Source: Serratia proteamaculans
Lineage (GTDB): Bacteria; Pseudomonadota; Gammaproteobacteria; Enterobacterales; Enterobacteriaceae
Length of the DNA stretch: 64,000 bases
Direction of reading: 5' to 3'
Assembly: GCF_013337185.1 (NCBI RefSeq)
Contig: NZ_SWDE01000006.1
Location: 124,001-188,000, forward strand
In this document: positions 11,452 through 20,275 of the stretch, piece after piece
Layout: the number at the start of each line of letters is the position of its first letter
Position numbering within the stretch: position 1 is the stretch's first letter
The notes under the pieces: model-generated
What the model was told of the DNA's origin: nothing
Database searches by the model: none
Seen by the model: the letters and a program-made list of their open reading frames with translations, nothing else
Program-made: the position numbers and the translations under genes

Positions 11452-13368
11452 ATGAGCATCACCAGACGCGATTTTCTTAATGGGGTGGCGATCACCATCG
11501 CCGCCGGGTTAACGCCGATGCAGATCCTGCGGGCATCGCCGCAAACCGCCAATCAAACCCTCTATTACCCGCCGACGCTGACCGGGCTGCGCGGCAACCA
11601 TCCCGGTTCGTTTGAGCATGCACACCAGCTGGGGCGTGACGGCAAGGCCTTCGATTTTGCCGCAGTACCGGCCACAGAGGAGTTCGATTTGGTGGTGGTC
11701 GGTGCCGGTATCAGCGGCCTGGCCGCGGCCTGCTTCTGGCAGCAAATGAAAGGTCAGCAGCAGCGTATCTTGCTGATCGACAACCATGATGACTTCGGCG
11801 GCCACGCCAAGCGCAATGAATTCAGCAGCGAAAATGGCACCATTCTCGGCTACGGCGGCAGCGAGTCGCTGCAGTCACCGCGCTCCAACTTCAGTCCGGT
11901 GGCGATGGGGCTGCTGCAAAAACTGGGCGTCAGCATCGACAACCTGGAAAAAGCCTTCGATAAAACCTTCTACCCGGATCTGAACCTGAGTCGCGGCGTC
12001 TATTTCGATCGCAAAAACTTCGGCGTCGACAAAGTGGTGAACGGTGACCCTGGCCGTATGGTGGCGGATGATATTCCCCATGATCGTCTCAATGGCCGTT
12101 CCTACGAAGCCTTTATCGGTGATTTCCCGCTGCCGGAAAGCGATCGCCAGGCGCTGATTGCACTGCACACGGTGGATAAGGATTACCTGCCGGAGATGAG
12201 CCAGGAGCAGAAAAGCGAATGGCTCGACAAGCACAGCTATACCGAGTTCCTGCGTGACAAGGTCGGTCTGAGTGAAATGGCGATCCGCTATTTCCAGCAA
12301 ACTACCAGTGACTTCCAGGCGGTGGGCATCGACGCCACTTCTTGCAGCGATGCGCGTATTTGCGATCTGCCTGGCCTGAACGGCATGAACCTGCCGCCGC
12401 TGGATGAAGAGTCACAGGCGGATCTCGACGATCCTTACGTGTTCCACTTCCCGGATGGCAACGCCACGCTGACACGCTTAATGGTGCGCCATCTGATCCC
12501 GGCGGTAGCGCCTGGCGGCAAGGATATGAATGACATCGTGCTGGCGAAGTTCGACTACAGCCAGCTTGACCGCGCGGAGTCACCGGTAAAACTGCGGTTG
12601 AACAGCACCGGGCTGCATGCGGCCAACGTCGGCGACAAGGTCGAAGTGACCTACCTGACCGGCGAGAAAATGACCAAGGTGCGCGCCGGGCAGGTAGTGA
12701 TGGCCGGCTACAACATGATGATCCCTTATCTGGTGCCGGAAATGTCGCCGGAGCAGCAGCAGGCGCTGAAGCAGAACGTCAAGTCGCCGCTGGTGTACAG
12801 CAAAGTGGTGATCCGTAACTGGCAGTCGTTTATCAAACTGGGCGTGCATGAAGTTTACTCGCCAACGGCGCCTTATTGCCGTGTGAAGCTGGATTATCCG
12901 GTGAGCATGGGCGGCTACCAGCACCCGCGCGATCCGAACCAGCCGATTGGCCTGCACATGGTGTATGTGCCGACGCTGGCGGGCAGCGGGTTAAGCCCGC
13001 GTGAACAGTCGCGCAAAGGCCGAGCCTTGCTGTTGGGCACGCCGTTTGAAGTGCATGAGCAGATGATCCGCGAGCAGTTGCAGGGCATGCTCGGCTCTGC
13101 CGGTTTTGATCACCAGCGTGATATCGAAGCGATTACCGTAAACCGCTGGTCGCACGGCTATTCCTACTTCCTCAACGGGTTGTTTGACGACGAGGACGAG
13201 GCGAAGAAAATTATTGAAACGGCGCGTAAGCCGATCGGCAAAATTGTGATTGCCAACTCGGACTCCGACTGGAGCCCATACGCCAACTCGGCGATCGATC
13301 AGGCGTGGCGCGCGGTTAATGAACTGGCTTTCGGCCATGTTCCCGCTGCTGCCAAGGAGGGAGCATGA
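11452..13368 (+). CDS. spdH: Periplasmic FAD-dependent spermidine dehydrogenase (SpdH-like)
   Basis: A 638-residue flavoprotein. The first 30 residues form a twin-arginine signal (SITRRDFLNG, then a hydrophobic stretch), so the folded holoenzyme should be exported by Tat. The FAD-binding Rossmann motif is VVVGAGISGLAAACF, with the GAGISG core at residues 84-89, followed by an acidic turn (LLIDNHDDFGGHAKRNEF). Overall layout resembles P. aeruginosa SpdH and the classical FAD- and haem-containing spermidine dehydrogenase of Serratia, which splits spermidine into 1,3-diaminopropane and 4-aminobutanal. The stop overlaps the start of a cytochrome c gene (ATGA), suggesting the cytochrome is its electron acceptor. 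The assignment is by family memory plus a very consistent context; another amine substrate remains possible. Confidence 0.8.
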   Translation: MSITRRDFLNGVAITIAAGLTPMQILRASPQTANQTLYYPPTLTGLRGNHPGSFEHAHQLGRDGKAFDFAAVPATEEFDLVVVGAGISGLAAACFWQQMKGQQQRILLIDNHDDFGGHAKRNEFSSENGTILGYGGSESLQSPRSNFSPVAMGLLQKLGVSIDNLEKAFDKTFYPDLNLSRGVYFDRKNFGVDKVVNGDPGRMVADDIPHDRLNGRSYEAFIGDFPLPESDRQALIALHTVDKDYLPEMSQEQKSEWLDKHSYTEFLRDKVGLSEMAIRYFQQTTSDFQAVGIDATSCSDARICDLPGLNGMNLPPLDEESQADLDDPYVFHFPDGNATLTRLMVRHLIPAVAPGGKDMNDIVLAKFDYSQLDRAESPVKLRLNSTGLHAANVGDKVEVTYLTGEKMTKVRAGQVVMAGYNMMIPYLVPEMSPEQQQALKQNVKSPLVYSKVVIRNWQSFIKLGVHEVYSPTAPYCRVKLDYPVSMGGYQHPRDPNQPIGLHMVYVPTLAGSGLSPREQSRKGRALLLGTPFEVHEQMIREQLQGMLGSAGFDHQRDIEAITVNRWSHGYSYFLNGLFDDEDEAKKIIETARKPIGKIVIANSDSDWSPYANSAIDQAWRAVNELAFGHVPAAAKEGA

Positions 13369-14552
13369 GCATGCGTTCACTGTATTTACTGACCTTACTG
13401 GCGGCTGGCGGTTCGGCGCAGGCGATGTCGGCCGGGGAATATGTCGCCAGGGCCGGTGACTGCACCGCTTGCCATACCACGCCGGGTGGCGCGCTATTTG
13501 CCGGTGGCATGAAGTTCCCGACCCCGATGGGCAATATTTACGCTACCAATATTACGCCGGACAAACAGCAGGGCATCGGTGCCTATTCCTTTGACGAGTT
13601 TGACCGTGCGATGCGCCAGGGGATCGCCAAAGATGGCCATCGACTGTATCCGGCGATGCCATACACCTCTTACGCCAAAATGAACGCGGAAGATATGCGC
13701 GCGCTGTACGACTATCTGATGAAGGAAGTCCCGGCGCAGAACACCGCCAACCGCGCCAGTGATATCAGTTGGCCGCTGTCGATGCGTTGGCCGTTGGCAA
13801 TATGGAACCAGCTGTTCCATGAGGATACGCCTTATCAACCGGACAGCAGCCAGAGCAGTGAGTGGAACCGTGGCGCCTATCTGGTGCAAGGGGCGGGGCA
13901 CTGCGGCAGTTGCCATACGCCGCGCGGCTGGGCGATGCAGGAGAAAGGGCTGGACAGCAAAGATCCGGCCTTCCTGAGCGGTGCCGAACTCGATGGCTGG
14001 TACGCTTCTGGAATTCGCGGGCTGAAACAGGATGAAGTGGTGGCCTTGCTGAAAACCGGGCGCAGCCAACATGCGGCCGTCGCAGGGCCGATGAGTGACG
14101 TGGTTAGCCACAGCACGCAATATCTTACCGACGGTGATTTGAACGCCATTGCTACTTACCTGCACAGTCTGGCGGCAGAAAAACCGGCGGCGGAGAAACC
14201 TGTAGCCATGGCGGTCGACAACTGGCAGGCGGGGCAACGCAGCTATGCCATGTACTGTTCAACCTGTCACGGTAACAAAGGTGAGGGCAGCTCCAATACC
14301 ATTCCGGCATTGGCGGGTAACGCAACGGTCACGGCGGATAATCCACTAACCGCGCTGCGCGTGGTGCTGGAAGGAGCACATACGCCGATCACCCAGCATG
14401 CAACTGCGCTCGCCATGCCGGGTTACGCCTGGAACTTGAATGACCAGCAGGCTGCCGATCTGATGAGTTATTTACGGGGAAGCTGGGGCAACCAGGCGGC
14501 ACCGGTCACGGCGCAGCAGGTAAAAGAGACTCGCAAGCTGGCGGAAAAATAA
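13365..14552 (+). CDS. Tri-haem periplasmic cytochrome c, electron acceptor for the dehydrogenase
   Basis: A 395-residue exported cytochrome c. After a signal peptide (cleavage near SAQA-MSAG) there are three haem-attachment sites: CTACH at 33-37, CGSCH at 180-184 and CSTCH at 298-302, one per cytochrome c domain. The build is that of the tri-haem subunits of membrane alcohol and gluconate dehydrogenases, which pass electrons to ubiquinone or a terminal oxidase. Overlap of 4 bases with the spermidine dehydrogenase gene argues for a dedicated redox partner. No obvious C-terminal membrane anchor is seen, so it may be soluble or held by its uncleaved signal. Confidence 0.9.
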   Translation: MSMRSLYLLTLLAAGGSAQAMSAGEYVARAGDCTACHTTPGGALFAGGMKFPTPMGNIYATNITPDKQQGIGAYSFDEFDRAMRQGIAKDGHRLYPAMPYTSYAKMNAEDMRALYDYLMKEVPAQNTANRASDISWPLSMRWPLAIWNQLFHEDTPYQPDSSQSSEWNRGAYLVQGAGHCGSCHTPRGWAMQEKGLDSKDPAFLSGAELDGWYASGIRGLKQDEVVALLKTGRSQHAAVAGPMSDVVSHSTQYLTDGDLNAIATYLHSLAAEKPAAEKPVAMAVDNWQAGQRSYAMYCSTCHGNKGEGSSNTIPALAGNATVTADNPLTALRVVLEGAHTPITQHATALAMPGYAWNLNDQQAADLMSYLRGSWGNQAAPVTAQQVKETRKLAEK

Positions 14553-14555
14553 CGG

Positions 14556-14585
14556 AAGGGCGCGGTAACAGGCCGCGCCCCTTTC
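14556..14585. terminator. Bidirectional terminator between the cytochrome gene and hmp
   Basis: GGGCGCGG (14558-14565) pairs perfectly with CCGCGCCC (14573-14580). A CTTTC tail follows on the plus strand, and a TTCCGTTATTTTT tail on the minus strand, so it can serve both convergent genes. Confidence 0.75.
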
Positions 14586-14587
14586 AA

Positions 14588-15778
14588 TTACATGACCTTG
14601 TGCGGACCGAAGCATTCATAGTGGATGCGATCGGCCTCTACGCCCATCTCCAGCAGTTGGCTGGCCACAGACTGCATAAACGGCAGCGGCCCGCAGAAGT
14701 AGTAATGCATCTGCGGCGTGGCAAGCGTTTCGCGCAGGGCACTGAGGTTCATCAGGCCACGGCTCTGGTAGTCGCGGCCTGCCACATCATTGGCACCCGG
14801 TTGGTTGTACCACACGTGACGGCTCAGATTCGGCATGCGGCCGGCAATATCCGCCACTTCATCGGCAAAGGCGTGAACGCTGCCGTTTTCCGCCGCGTGC
14901 AGCCAGTGCACGTCCGCTGGGTGCTGGTTATCGTGCAGAGTATGGAGCATGCCAAGCATCGGTGTTTGGCCGACACCGGCGGAGATCAGTGCCACCGGGG
15001 TTTCCGGCTGCGCTTCGAGGAAGAAATCCCCGTGCGGCGGGGCGATATAAATTACGTCGCCTTCTTTGGCCTGCTGGTGCAGGAAGTTCGATACTTTCCC
15101 CTGATCCTCTCGTTTCACCGCAATGCGATAGTATTCGCCGTTCGGTGAGGTGGTCAGTGAGTATTGGCGAATTTCCTGATTTTCCATGCTGTCGTGCTTG
15201 ATGTAGACCGCCAGGTATTGGCCAGGTTTGAAGTCGATGACCTTGCCCCCGTCAACCGGTGCCAATACGAAACTGCAAATCACTTCGCTCTGTGGCTGCT
15301 TTTTGACGATGCGGAATGCACGTCGATCGCGCCAGCCGCCCTCGGCAGTTTCGCTGGCCTGGTAAATCTGGCCTTCGCGCTGGATAAATACGTCCGCCAA
15401 CACCCCGTAGGCTTTGCCCCAGGCGTCCAGCACTTCCTGGCCTGGGCTGAACATCTCGTCCAGCGTGGCAATCAGATGGCTGCCGACAATCTGATACTGG
15501 TCCGGGCGAATATTCAGGCTGGTATGCTTTTGGGCGATACGTTCCACCGCTGGTAACAGCGCCGCCAGATTCTCGATATTCACGGCGTAGGCGCAGATGG
15601 CATCGAACAGGGCCTGACGCTGATCGCCATTGCGCTGGTTGTTCATATTGAACACATCTTTTAACTCGGGATTATGCTCGAACATACGGTCGTAGAAGTG
15701 GGCGGTCAGCTTTGGCCCGGTAGCGGCCAGCAGGGGAATGGTAGATTTTACGGTGGCGATGGTTTGGCTATCCAGCAT
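14588..15778 (-). CDS. hmp: Flavohaemoglobin, nitric oxide dioxygenase
   Basis: It detoxifies nitric oxide to nitrate using O2 and NAD(P)H, in the cytoplasm. The 396 residues comprise a globin domain (about 1-140, with Tyr29, Gln53 and proximal His85), an FAD-binding ferredoxin-reductase domain ([20 protein letters not shown]) and an NAD-binding domain ([14 protein letters not shown]). It is divergent from glyA, as in E. coli. A palindromic NsrR-like site lies about 50 bases upstream of the start, consistent with induction by nitric oxide. Confidence 0.97.
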   Translation of the reverse strand: MLDSQTIATVKSTIPLLAATGPKLTAHFYDRMFEHNPELKDVFNMNNQRNGDQRQALFDAICAYAVNIENLAALLPAVERIAQKHTSLNIRPDQYQIVGSHLIATLDEMFSPGQEVLDAWGKAYGVLADVFIQREGQIYQASETAEGGWRDRRAFRIVKKQPQSEVICSFVLAPVDGGKVIDFKPGQYLAVYIKHDSMENQEIRQYSLTTSPNGEYYRIAVKREDQGKVSNFLHQQAKEGDVIYIAPPHGDFFLEAQPETPVALISAGVGQTPMLGMLHTLHDNQHPADVHWLHAAENGSVHAFADEVADIAGRMPNLSRHVWYNQPGANDVAGRDYQSRGLMNLSALRETLATPQMHYYFCGPLPFMQSVASQLLEMGVEADRIHYECFGPHKVM

Positions 15779-15816
15779 GGTGGCGCTCCTTGGTCGGACA
15801 TTATTGGAATATTCTA

Positions 15817-15839
15817 ATGATGCATTTAAAATGCACCTT
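15817..15839. promoter_or_regulatory. NsrR-like operator upstream of hmp
   Basis: The site has inverted halves TGCATTT and AAATGCA with flanking GAT / CACC, and fits the remembered NsrR consensus (AAGATGCATTT in inverted repeat) of E. coli hmp. It lies 39-61 bases before the hmp start codon. NsrR is the nitric-oxide-sensing Fe-S repressor; its gene is not in this window. Confidence 0.7.
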
Positions 15840-16015
15840 TGTGTTTGAACGCATCCTAACGGTTTCTGCCGTGGCTGTAAATACCCCTGTTTTTCTTACG
15901 GAGTCGCCAGCCGACGATCTCGCTCACAGAACATGAAAAAACCGCATTCTCAGCATGAGTAAAAGTCCGTTGTCGAATTGGGTGCTTTATCGGATCAAAG
16001 CCTTGCTGCGCCTAA

Positions 16016-16031
16016 TGCCAATCGTTTGCGT
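16016..16031 (+). promoter_or_regulatory. PurR-like box upstream of glyA
   Basis: The sequence TGCCAATCGTTTGCGT has a perfect right half (CGTTTGCGT) and a degenerate left half relative to the PurR consensus ACGCAAACGTTTGCGT. E. coli glyA carries a similarly asymmetric PurR site in the same relative place. Confidence 0.6.
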
Positions 16032-16150
16032 AAAAACCTCTGTCAAGACCTATCCTCGGTGGGGCGAAACAGTTTACACTGTGGCCCAGAACCCGAACGG
16101 GTAGTTATTTGGTGATTTTTTAGTTAGCTGATTTAGTCAGGAGAAGCCGG

Positions 16151-17404
16151 ATGTTAAAGCGTGAAATGAACATTGCTGATTACGATGCCGAACTGTGGCG
16201 TGCAATGGAGCAAGAAGTTGTGCGTCAGGAAGAGCACATTGAGCTGATTGCGTCTGAGAACTACACCAGCCCGCGCGTAATGCAGGCCCAGGGCTCCCAG
16301 TTGACCAACAAATACGCTGAAGGTTATCCGGGCAAGCGTTATTACGGCGGCTGCGAATATGTGGATATCGTTGAGCAACTGGCCATCGACCGCGCAAAAG
16401 AGCTGTTCGGCGCAGATTACGCCAACGTCCAGCCGCACTCCGGCTCCCAGGCGAACTTCGCTGTCTATACCGCGCTGCTGCAGCCGGGTGACACCATTCT
16501 GGGCATGAATCTGGCGCACGGCGGCCACCTGACCCACGGTTCACCGGTCAACCTGTCCGGCAAGCTGTATAACGTGGTGCCTTACGGCATCGACGAAAAA
16601 GGTCAAATCGATTACGAAGATCTGGCTAAACAGGCTCAGACTCATAAACCAAAAATGATCATCGGCGGCTTCTCTGCCTTCTCCGGTATCGTTGACTGGG
16701 CAAAAATGCGTGAAATCGCCGACAGCATCGGTGCTTACCTGTTCGTTGACATGGCGCACGTAGCGGGTCTGATCGCCGCCGGCGTTTATCCGAACCCGGT
16801 TCCTCACGCACACATCGTGACCACCACCACCCACAAAACCCTGGCAGGTCCGCGCGGCGGCCTGATCCTGGCGAAAGGCGGTGATGAAGATCTGTATAAA
16901 AAGCTGAACTCCGCCGTGTTCCCAGGCGGCCAGGGCGGCCCGCTGATGCACGTGATCGCCGGTAAAGCGGTGGCGCTGAAAGAAGCCATGGAGCCTGAGT
17001 TCAAAATTTACCAGCAGCAAGTGGCCAAAAACGCCAAGGCTATGGTGGAAGTGGTGCTGGAGCGCGGCTACAAAGTGGTTTCCGGCGGTACCCATAACCA
17101 TCTGTTCCTGCTGGATCTGGTTGATAAGAACCTGACCGGTAAAGAAGCTGACGCAGCCCTGGGCCGCGCCAACATCACCGTGAACAAAAACAGCGTGCCA
17201 AACGATCCCAAGAGCCCGTTCGTCACCTCCGGTGTGCGTATCGGTACTCCGGCAGTGACCCGTCGCGGCTTCAAAGAAGCTGACGTGCGTGAACTGGCCG
17301 GCTGGATCTGTGACGTGTTGGACAACATCAACGATGAAGCCACCATCGAACGCACCAAGAAGAAAGTACTGGATATCTGCGCCCGCCTGCCGGTTTACGC
17401 ATAA
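16151..17404 (+). CDS. glyA: Serine hydroxymethyltransferase
   Basis: A PLP enzyme of 417 residues that interconverts serine and glycine and charges tetrahydrofolate with one-carbon units for purine, thymidylate and methionine synthesis. The start [16 protein letters not shown] is identical in style to E. coli GlyA. The PLP-binding Lys229 sits in [14 protein letters not shown]. Length is standard. A strong terminator follows 34 bases after the stop. Confidence 0.98.
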   Translation: MLKREMNIADYDAELWRAMEQEVVRQEEHIELIASENYTSPRVMQAQGSQLTNKYAEGYPGKRYYGGCEYVDIVEQLAIDRAKELFGADYANVQPHSGSQANFAVYTALLQPGDTILGMNLAHGGHLTHGSPVNLSGKLYNVVPYGIDEKGQIDYEDLAKQAQTHKPKMIIGGFSAFSGIVDWAKMREIADSIGAYLFVDMAHVAGLIAAGVYPNPVPHAHIVTTTTHKTLAGPRGGLILAKGGDEDLYKKLNSAVFPGGQGGPLMHVIAGKAVALKEAMEPEFKIYQQQVAKNAKAMVEVVLERGYKVVSGGTHNHLFLLDLVDKNLTGKEADAALGRANITVNKNSVPNDPKSPFVTSGVRIGTPAVTRRGFKEADVRELAGWICDVLDNINDEATIERTKKKVLDICARLPVYA

Positions 17405-17438
17405 TTTCCATTACGGGTAAAAAACGCTGAGGCGTCAG

Positions 17439-17468
17439 GCCGGTCACTTGGGTGACCGGCTTTTTTTT
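17439..17468 (+). terminator. glyA rho-independent terminator
   Basis: GCCGGTCAC (17439-17447) and GTGACCGGC (17452-17460) form a perfect 9-bp stem with a TTGG loop, followed directly by eight T residues. Confidence 0.95.
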
Positions 17469-17555
17469 ATCCCTCTGGCGATAGTTAGAGTTCGAATGTC
17501 GTATATATGTTTCTGTCATTAATATTAGTTATTAATATATTTAATAAAAACAGGT

Positions 17556-17621
17556 TGTGATATTCATCGCCTTTTAATTAATCGCAGGGTTTTGAGAGCC
17601 TGTTATGTGATGTGAGTCTAT
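17556..17621 (+). promoter_or_regulatory. Possible tandem CRP sites upstream of nupC
   Basis: Two TGTGA-N6 elements, TGTGATATTCATCGCC at 17556 and TGTGATGTGAGTCTAT at 17606, start 50 bases apart in the AT-rich 281-base gap before nupC. Such spacing is typical of CRP/CytR-controlled nucleoside genes. The right halves are poor matches, so this is tentative. Confidence 0.35.
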
Positions 17622-17685
17622 ATGATTGTTATTTACTCTCATGGTATACCTTAATAAAGGACGGTTATATACTATGGAGTGTCGT

Positions 17686-18870
17686 ATGACGCAGGTGATT
17701 CACTTTATTCTCTCTTGTCTGTTAGTGACGGTAATGGCCTTGCTGGTAAGCCATAACCGAAAGTTAATTAAAATTCGCTATATTATTCAGCTGCTGGTGA
17801 TTGAGGTATTACTTGCCTGGCTGTTCCTGCGTTCTGATATTGGTACCGGATTTACCGCGCAGGTTTCCACGGTGTTCAACGGCTTGATGCTGTTTGCCGG
17901 TGAAGGTACTGACTTTTTATTCGGCGGAATGCAGGCGCAAGGGTTGGCATTCTTCTTCCTTAATGTGTTATGCCCCATTATTTTTATTTCTGCATTAATC
18001 GGTATTATTCAGCACATCAATTTATTGCCGGTTATCATTCGGGTGGTGGGGACGGTATTATCCAAAGTCAATGGCATGGGCAAGCTGGAGTCTTTTAATG
18101 CCGTCAGCGCATTATTGCTGGGGCAGTCAGAGAACTTTATCGTTTATAAAGACGTGCTGGGCAAGATGTCCGAAAACCGTATCTACACTATGGCTGCCAC
18201 CGCGATGTCAACCGTCTCGGTTTTTATGGTCGGTGCCTATATCAATATGGTCGATGCCCGCTATGTCGTAGTTTCATTGATTCTGAATATGTTTAGTACA
18301 TTTATCGTGCTGTCACTGATTAATCCTTATCGTGTCGATTTGGAAGAAGAGGTTCAGATGCAGGATCTGCATCGTGGACAAAGCCTGTTTGAAATGCTGG
18401 GTGAATATATTCTTGCTGGCTTTAAGGTCGCAGTAATCATTGCGGCCATGCTGCTGGGCTTTATTGCCCTGATTGCCGCCATCAACGCGTTGTTTAGCAG
18501 CCTGTTCGGCATCAGCTTTCAGGGGCTGCTGGGTTATCTGCTTTATCCTTTTGCCTGGGTTCTTGGCGTGCCGGCCCATGAGGCGCAGCAGGTCGGCAGT
18601 ATCATGGCGACCAAGATTGTCGCCAACGAGTTCGTTGCCATGACTGATCTGCAACAGATTAAAGCTGCGCTGTCGCCACGTGCCGAAGGGATCCTGTCGG
18701 TCTTTCTGATCTCCTTTGCCAACTTCACTTCGGTGGGCATTGTGGCCGGGGCGATTAAAGCGCTGAACGAGGAGCAGGGGAACGTGGTTTCCCGTTTCAG
18801 TCTGAAACTGTTGTATGGCTCAACGTTGGTGAGTTTCTTATCGGCCGCGGTAGCGGGCCTGGTTATTTAA
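17686..18870 (+). CDS. nupC: Nucleoside:proton symporter, NupC type
   Basis: A concentrative nucleoside transporter, 394 residues with 8-10 hydrophobic segments, importing mainly pyrimidine nucleosides with protons. Conserved blocks include [41 protein letters not shown] and the C-terminal [13 protein letters not shown]. The start at 17686 (MTQVIHFIL) aligns with the E. coli NupC start MDRVLHFVL and has GGAG 6 bases upstream; an ATG at 17674 would add four residues. It heads an apparent operon with an amidotransferase-like gene and cytidine deaminase, so imported cytidine can be deaminated at once. Confidence 0.9.
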   Translation: MTQVIHFILSCLLVTVMALLVSHNRKLIKIRYIIQLLVIEVLLAWLFLRSDIGTGFTAQVSTVFNGLMLFAGEGTDFLFGGMQAQGLAFFFLNVLCPIIFISALIGIIQHINLLPVIIRVVGTVLSKVNGMGKLESFNAVSALLLGQSENFIVYKDVLGKMSENRIYTMAATAMSTVSVFMVGAYINMVDARYVVVSLILNMFSTFIVLSLINPYRVDLEEEVQMQDLHRGQSLFEMLGEYILAGFKVAVIIAAMLLGFIALIAAINALFSSLFGISFQGLLGYLLYPFAWVLGVPAHEAQQVGSIMATKIVANEFVAMTDLQQIKAALSPRAEGILSVFLISFANFTSVGIVAGAIKALNEEQGNVVSRFSLKLLYGSTLVSFLSAAVAGLVI

Positions 18871-18947
18871 CTCCTCTTGCAGGTTCGACTCAGGAAAAAT
18901 TTATTCCCGGCGGCGTTTAAAATCAACCGACATAAGGAAGTGTTGCA

Positions 18948-19691
18948 ATGAAGATTTTGTTTATTGGTGAGTCATGGCATATTCACATGATCCATTCCAA
19001 AGGCTTTGACAGTTTTACCTCGAGTAAATATGAAGAGGGTGCAGACTATCTGTTGTCCTGCTTACGTGGCTCTGGTATTTCCATCGACTACATGCCGGCG
19101 CATACCGTACAAACCGCCTTTCCACAAACGTTGGACGAATTGCTGATTTATGATGCTGTGGTGATTAGCGATATCGGTAGCAACACCTTCTTATTGCAAA
19201 ATAAAACCTTTTATCGAATGGAGGTAATGACCAATGCCCTGTCGCTGATAAAAGACTTTGTCGCCATGGGGGGCGGGGCGTTAATGATAGGCGGTTATCT
19301 TTCCTTTACCGGCATAGAAGCAAAGGCAAATTATAAAAATACCATTCTTACCGAAGTATTACCGGTTGAAATGTTAGACCACGACGACCGCGTTGAATTA
19401 CCACAAGGCTGTAAACCCCTCACGCTGAACAAGAGTCACGAGATCACCCGTGGGCTAAATGAATGGCCGCCTTTACTGGGCTATAACAAATTTATTGCCA
19501 AGCCCGGTAGCGAAACCCTGGCTGAGATTAACGGCGATCCCTTGCTGGTGGTTGGCAAGTATCAGGAAGGTCATGTTGCCTGTTTTGCCAGTGACTGTTC
19601 CCCCCATTGGGGCGGGCCGCAATTTATGCAATGGGAAAACTATAGCGGCTTCTGGTGCAATTTAATGAATTCAATCAAAAGGAGAAATTGA
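18948..19691 (+). CDS. Glutamine amidotransferase-like protein (DUF1355/GATase1-like)
   Basis: A 247-residue protein of uncertain role. The fold resembles class I amidotransferase/ThuA-like Rossmann proteins: MKILFIGESW at the N-terminus, LIYDAVVISDIGSNT, then the glycine-rich VAMGGGALMIGGYLSF and a conserved DCSPHWGGPQF near the end. No signal peptide or membrane segment is seen. It stops one base before the cytidine deaminase start and follows nupC, so a part in nucleoside or nucleobase breakdown is likely, but the reaction is unknown. No convincing complete Cys-His-Glu glutaminase triad could be picked out by eye. Confidence 0.7.
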   Translation: MKILFIGESWHIHMIHSKGFDSFTSSKYEEGADYLLSCLRGSGISIDYMPAHTVQTAFPQTLDELLIYDAVVISDIGSNTFLLQNKTFYRMEVMTNALSLIKDFVAMGGGALMIGGYLSFTGIEAKANYKNTILTEVLPVEMLDHDDRVELPQGCKPLTLNKSHEITRGLNEWPPLLGYNKFIAKPGSETLAEINGDPLLVVGKYQEGHVACFASDCSPHWGGPQFMQWENYSGFWCNLMNSIKRRN

Positions 19692-19692
19692 A

Positions 19693-20121
19693 ATGGATGA
19701 CAAAGACCGGATCCAGCAAATGATTGCCACGGCCGCTAAAGCCAGGGAGTTCTCTTATGCCCCTTATTCGAACTTTACCGTGGGGGCGGCATTAATCACC
19801 AAGAGCGGTAAGGTGTTCACCGGCTGTAATGTCGAATCCGTCTCTTACTCGCCAACCACCTGCGCAGAACGCGTGGCGATCCTGAAAGCGGTCTCCGAAG
19901 GTGAGCGCAGTTTTGAGATGATTGTGGTGATCGGCGGCCCCAGAGTGGGGGAAAGCAAGGCTAAAGGTTATTCCGGGCCCTGTGGCGTTTGCCGCCAAAT
20001 GATTTATGAATTCGGCAAGGATACCCAGGTCATTATCGCCAACAGCCTGGAAGAATACTATGTGCACGATATCTCTGAGCTTTTCCCACTTGGGTTCGGC
20101 CCGGATCATTTGTTGGGCTAA
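19693..20121 (+). CDS. cdd: Cytidine deaminase, small tetrameric class
   Basis: It deaminates cytidine and deoxycytidine to uridine forms. At 142 residues it belongs to the small zinc-dependent class typified by B. subtilis, not the roughly 294-residue two-domain dimeric enzyme of E. coli. Zinc ligands are visible as Cys in TTCAERVAI (with the catalytic Glu next to it) and the pair in GPCGVCRQ. Translation is coupled to the preceding gene, with one base between stop and start. Presence of this class next to nupC suggests an operon acquired or kept as a unit. Confidence 0.92.
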   Translation: MDDKDRIQQMIATAAKAREFSYAPYSNFTVGAALITKSGKVFTGCNVESVSYSPTTCAERVAILKAVSEGERSFEMIVVIGGPRVGESKAKGYSGPCGVCRQMIYEFGKDTQVIIANSLEEYYVHDISELFPLGFGPDHLLG

Positions 20122-20135
20122 ATAGCGGCTTCTCC

Positions 20136-20170
20136 ATAATCAGGGCAATTGCATGCTGTGCCCTGATTAT
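20136..20170. terminator. Hairpin after cdd
   Basis: A perfect 12-bp stem, ATAATCAGGGCA with TGCCCTGATTAT, encloses an 11-base loop 15 bases after the cdd stop. The expected T-run is missing, so termination or mRNA protection are both possible. Confidence 0.5.
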
Positions 20171-20275
20171 CGGGCTAAACTGTGAACTGCCTTGCAGTCT
20201 ACTCCCTCGATGGTGAATGCACATTGCTAGCCAGTGTGAGCTCTGTCAAAGTATCGCCCTCACACCGGAGGGATC

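Larger units (their letters stand above)
15779..16150. other. hmp-glyA divergent intergenic region
   Basis: A 372-base regulatory region between two divergent genes. It contains the NsrR-like palindrome near hmp and a PurR-like box 120 bases before glyA. No further gene was recognised. The glyA ribosome site is CAGGAGAAG just before the ATG. Confidence 0.6.

Noticed and set aside
18948-19691. Calling the amidotransferase-like protein a functional glutaminase
   Set aside because: A clear nucleophile elbow with Cys and the His-x-Glu pair could not be found by eye.
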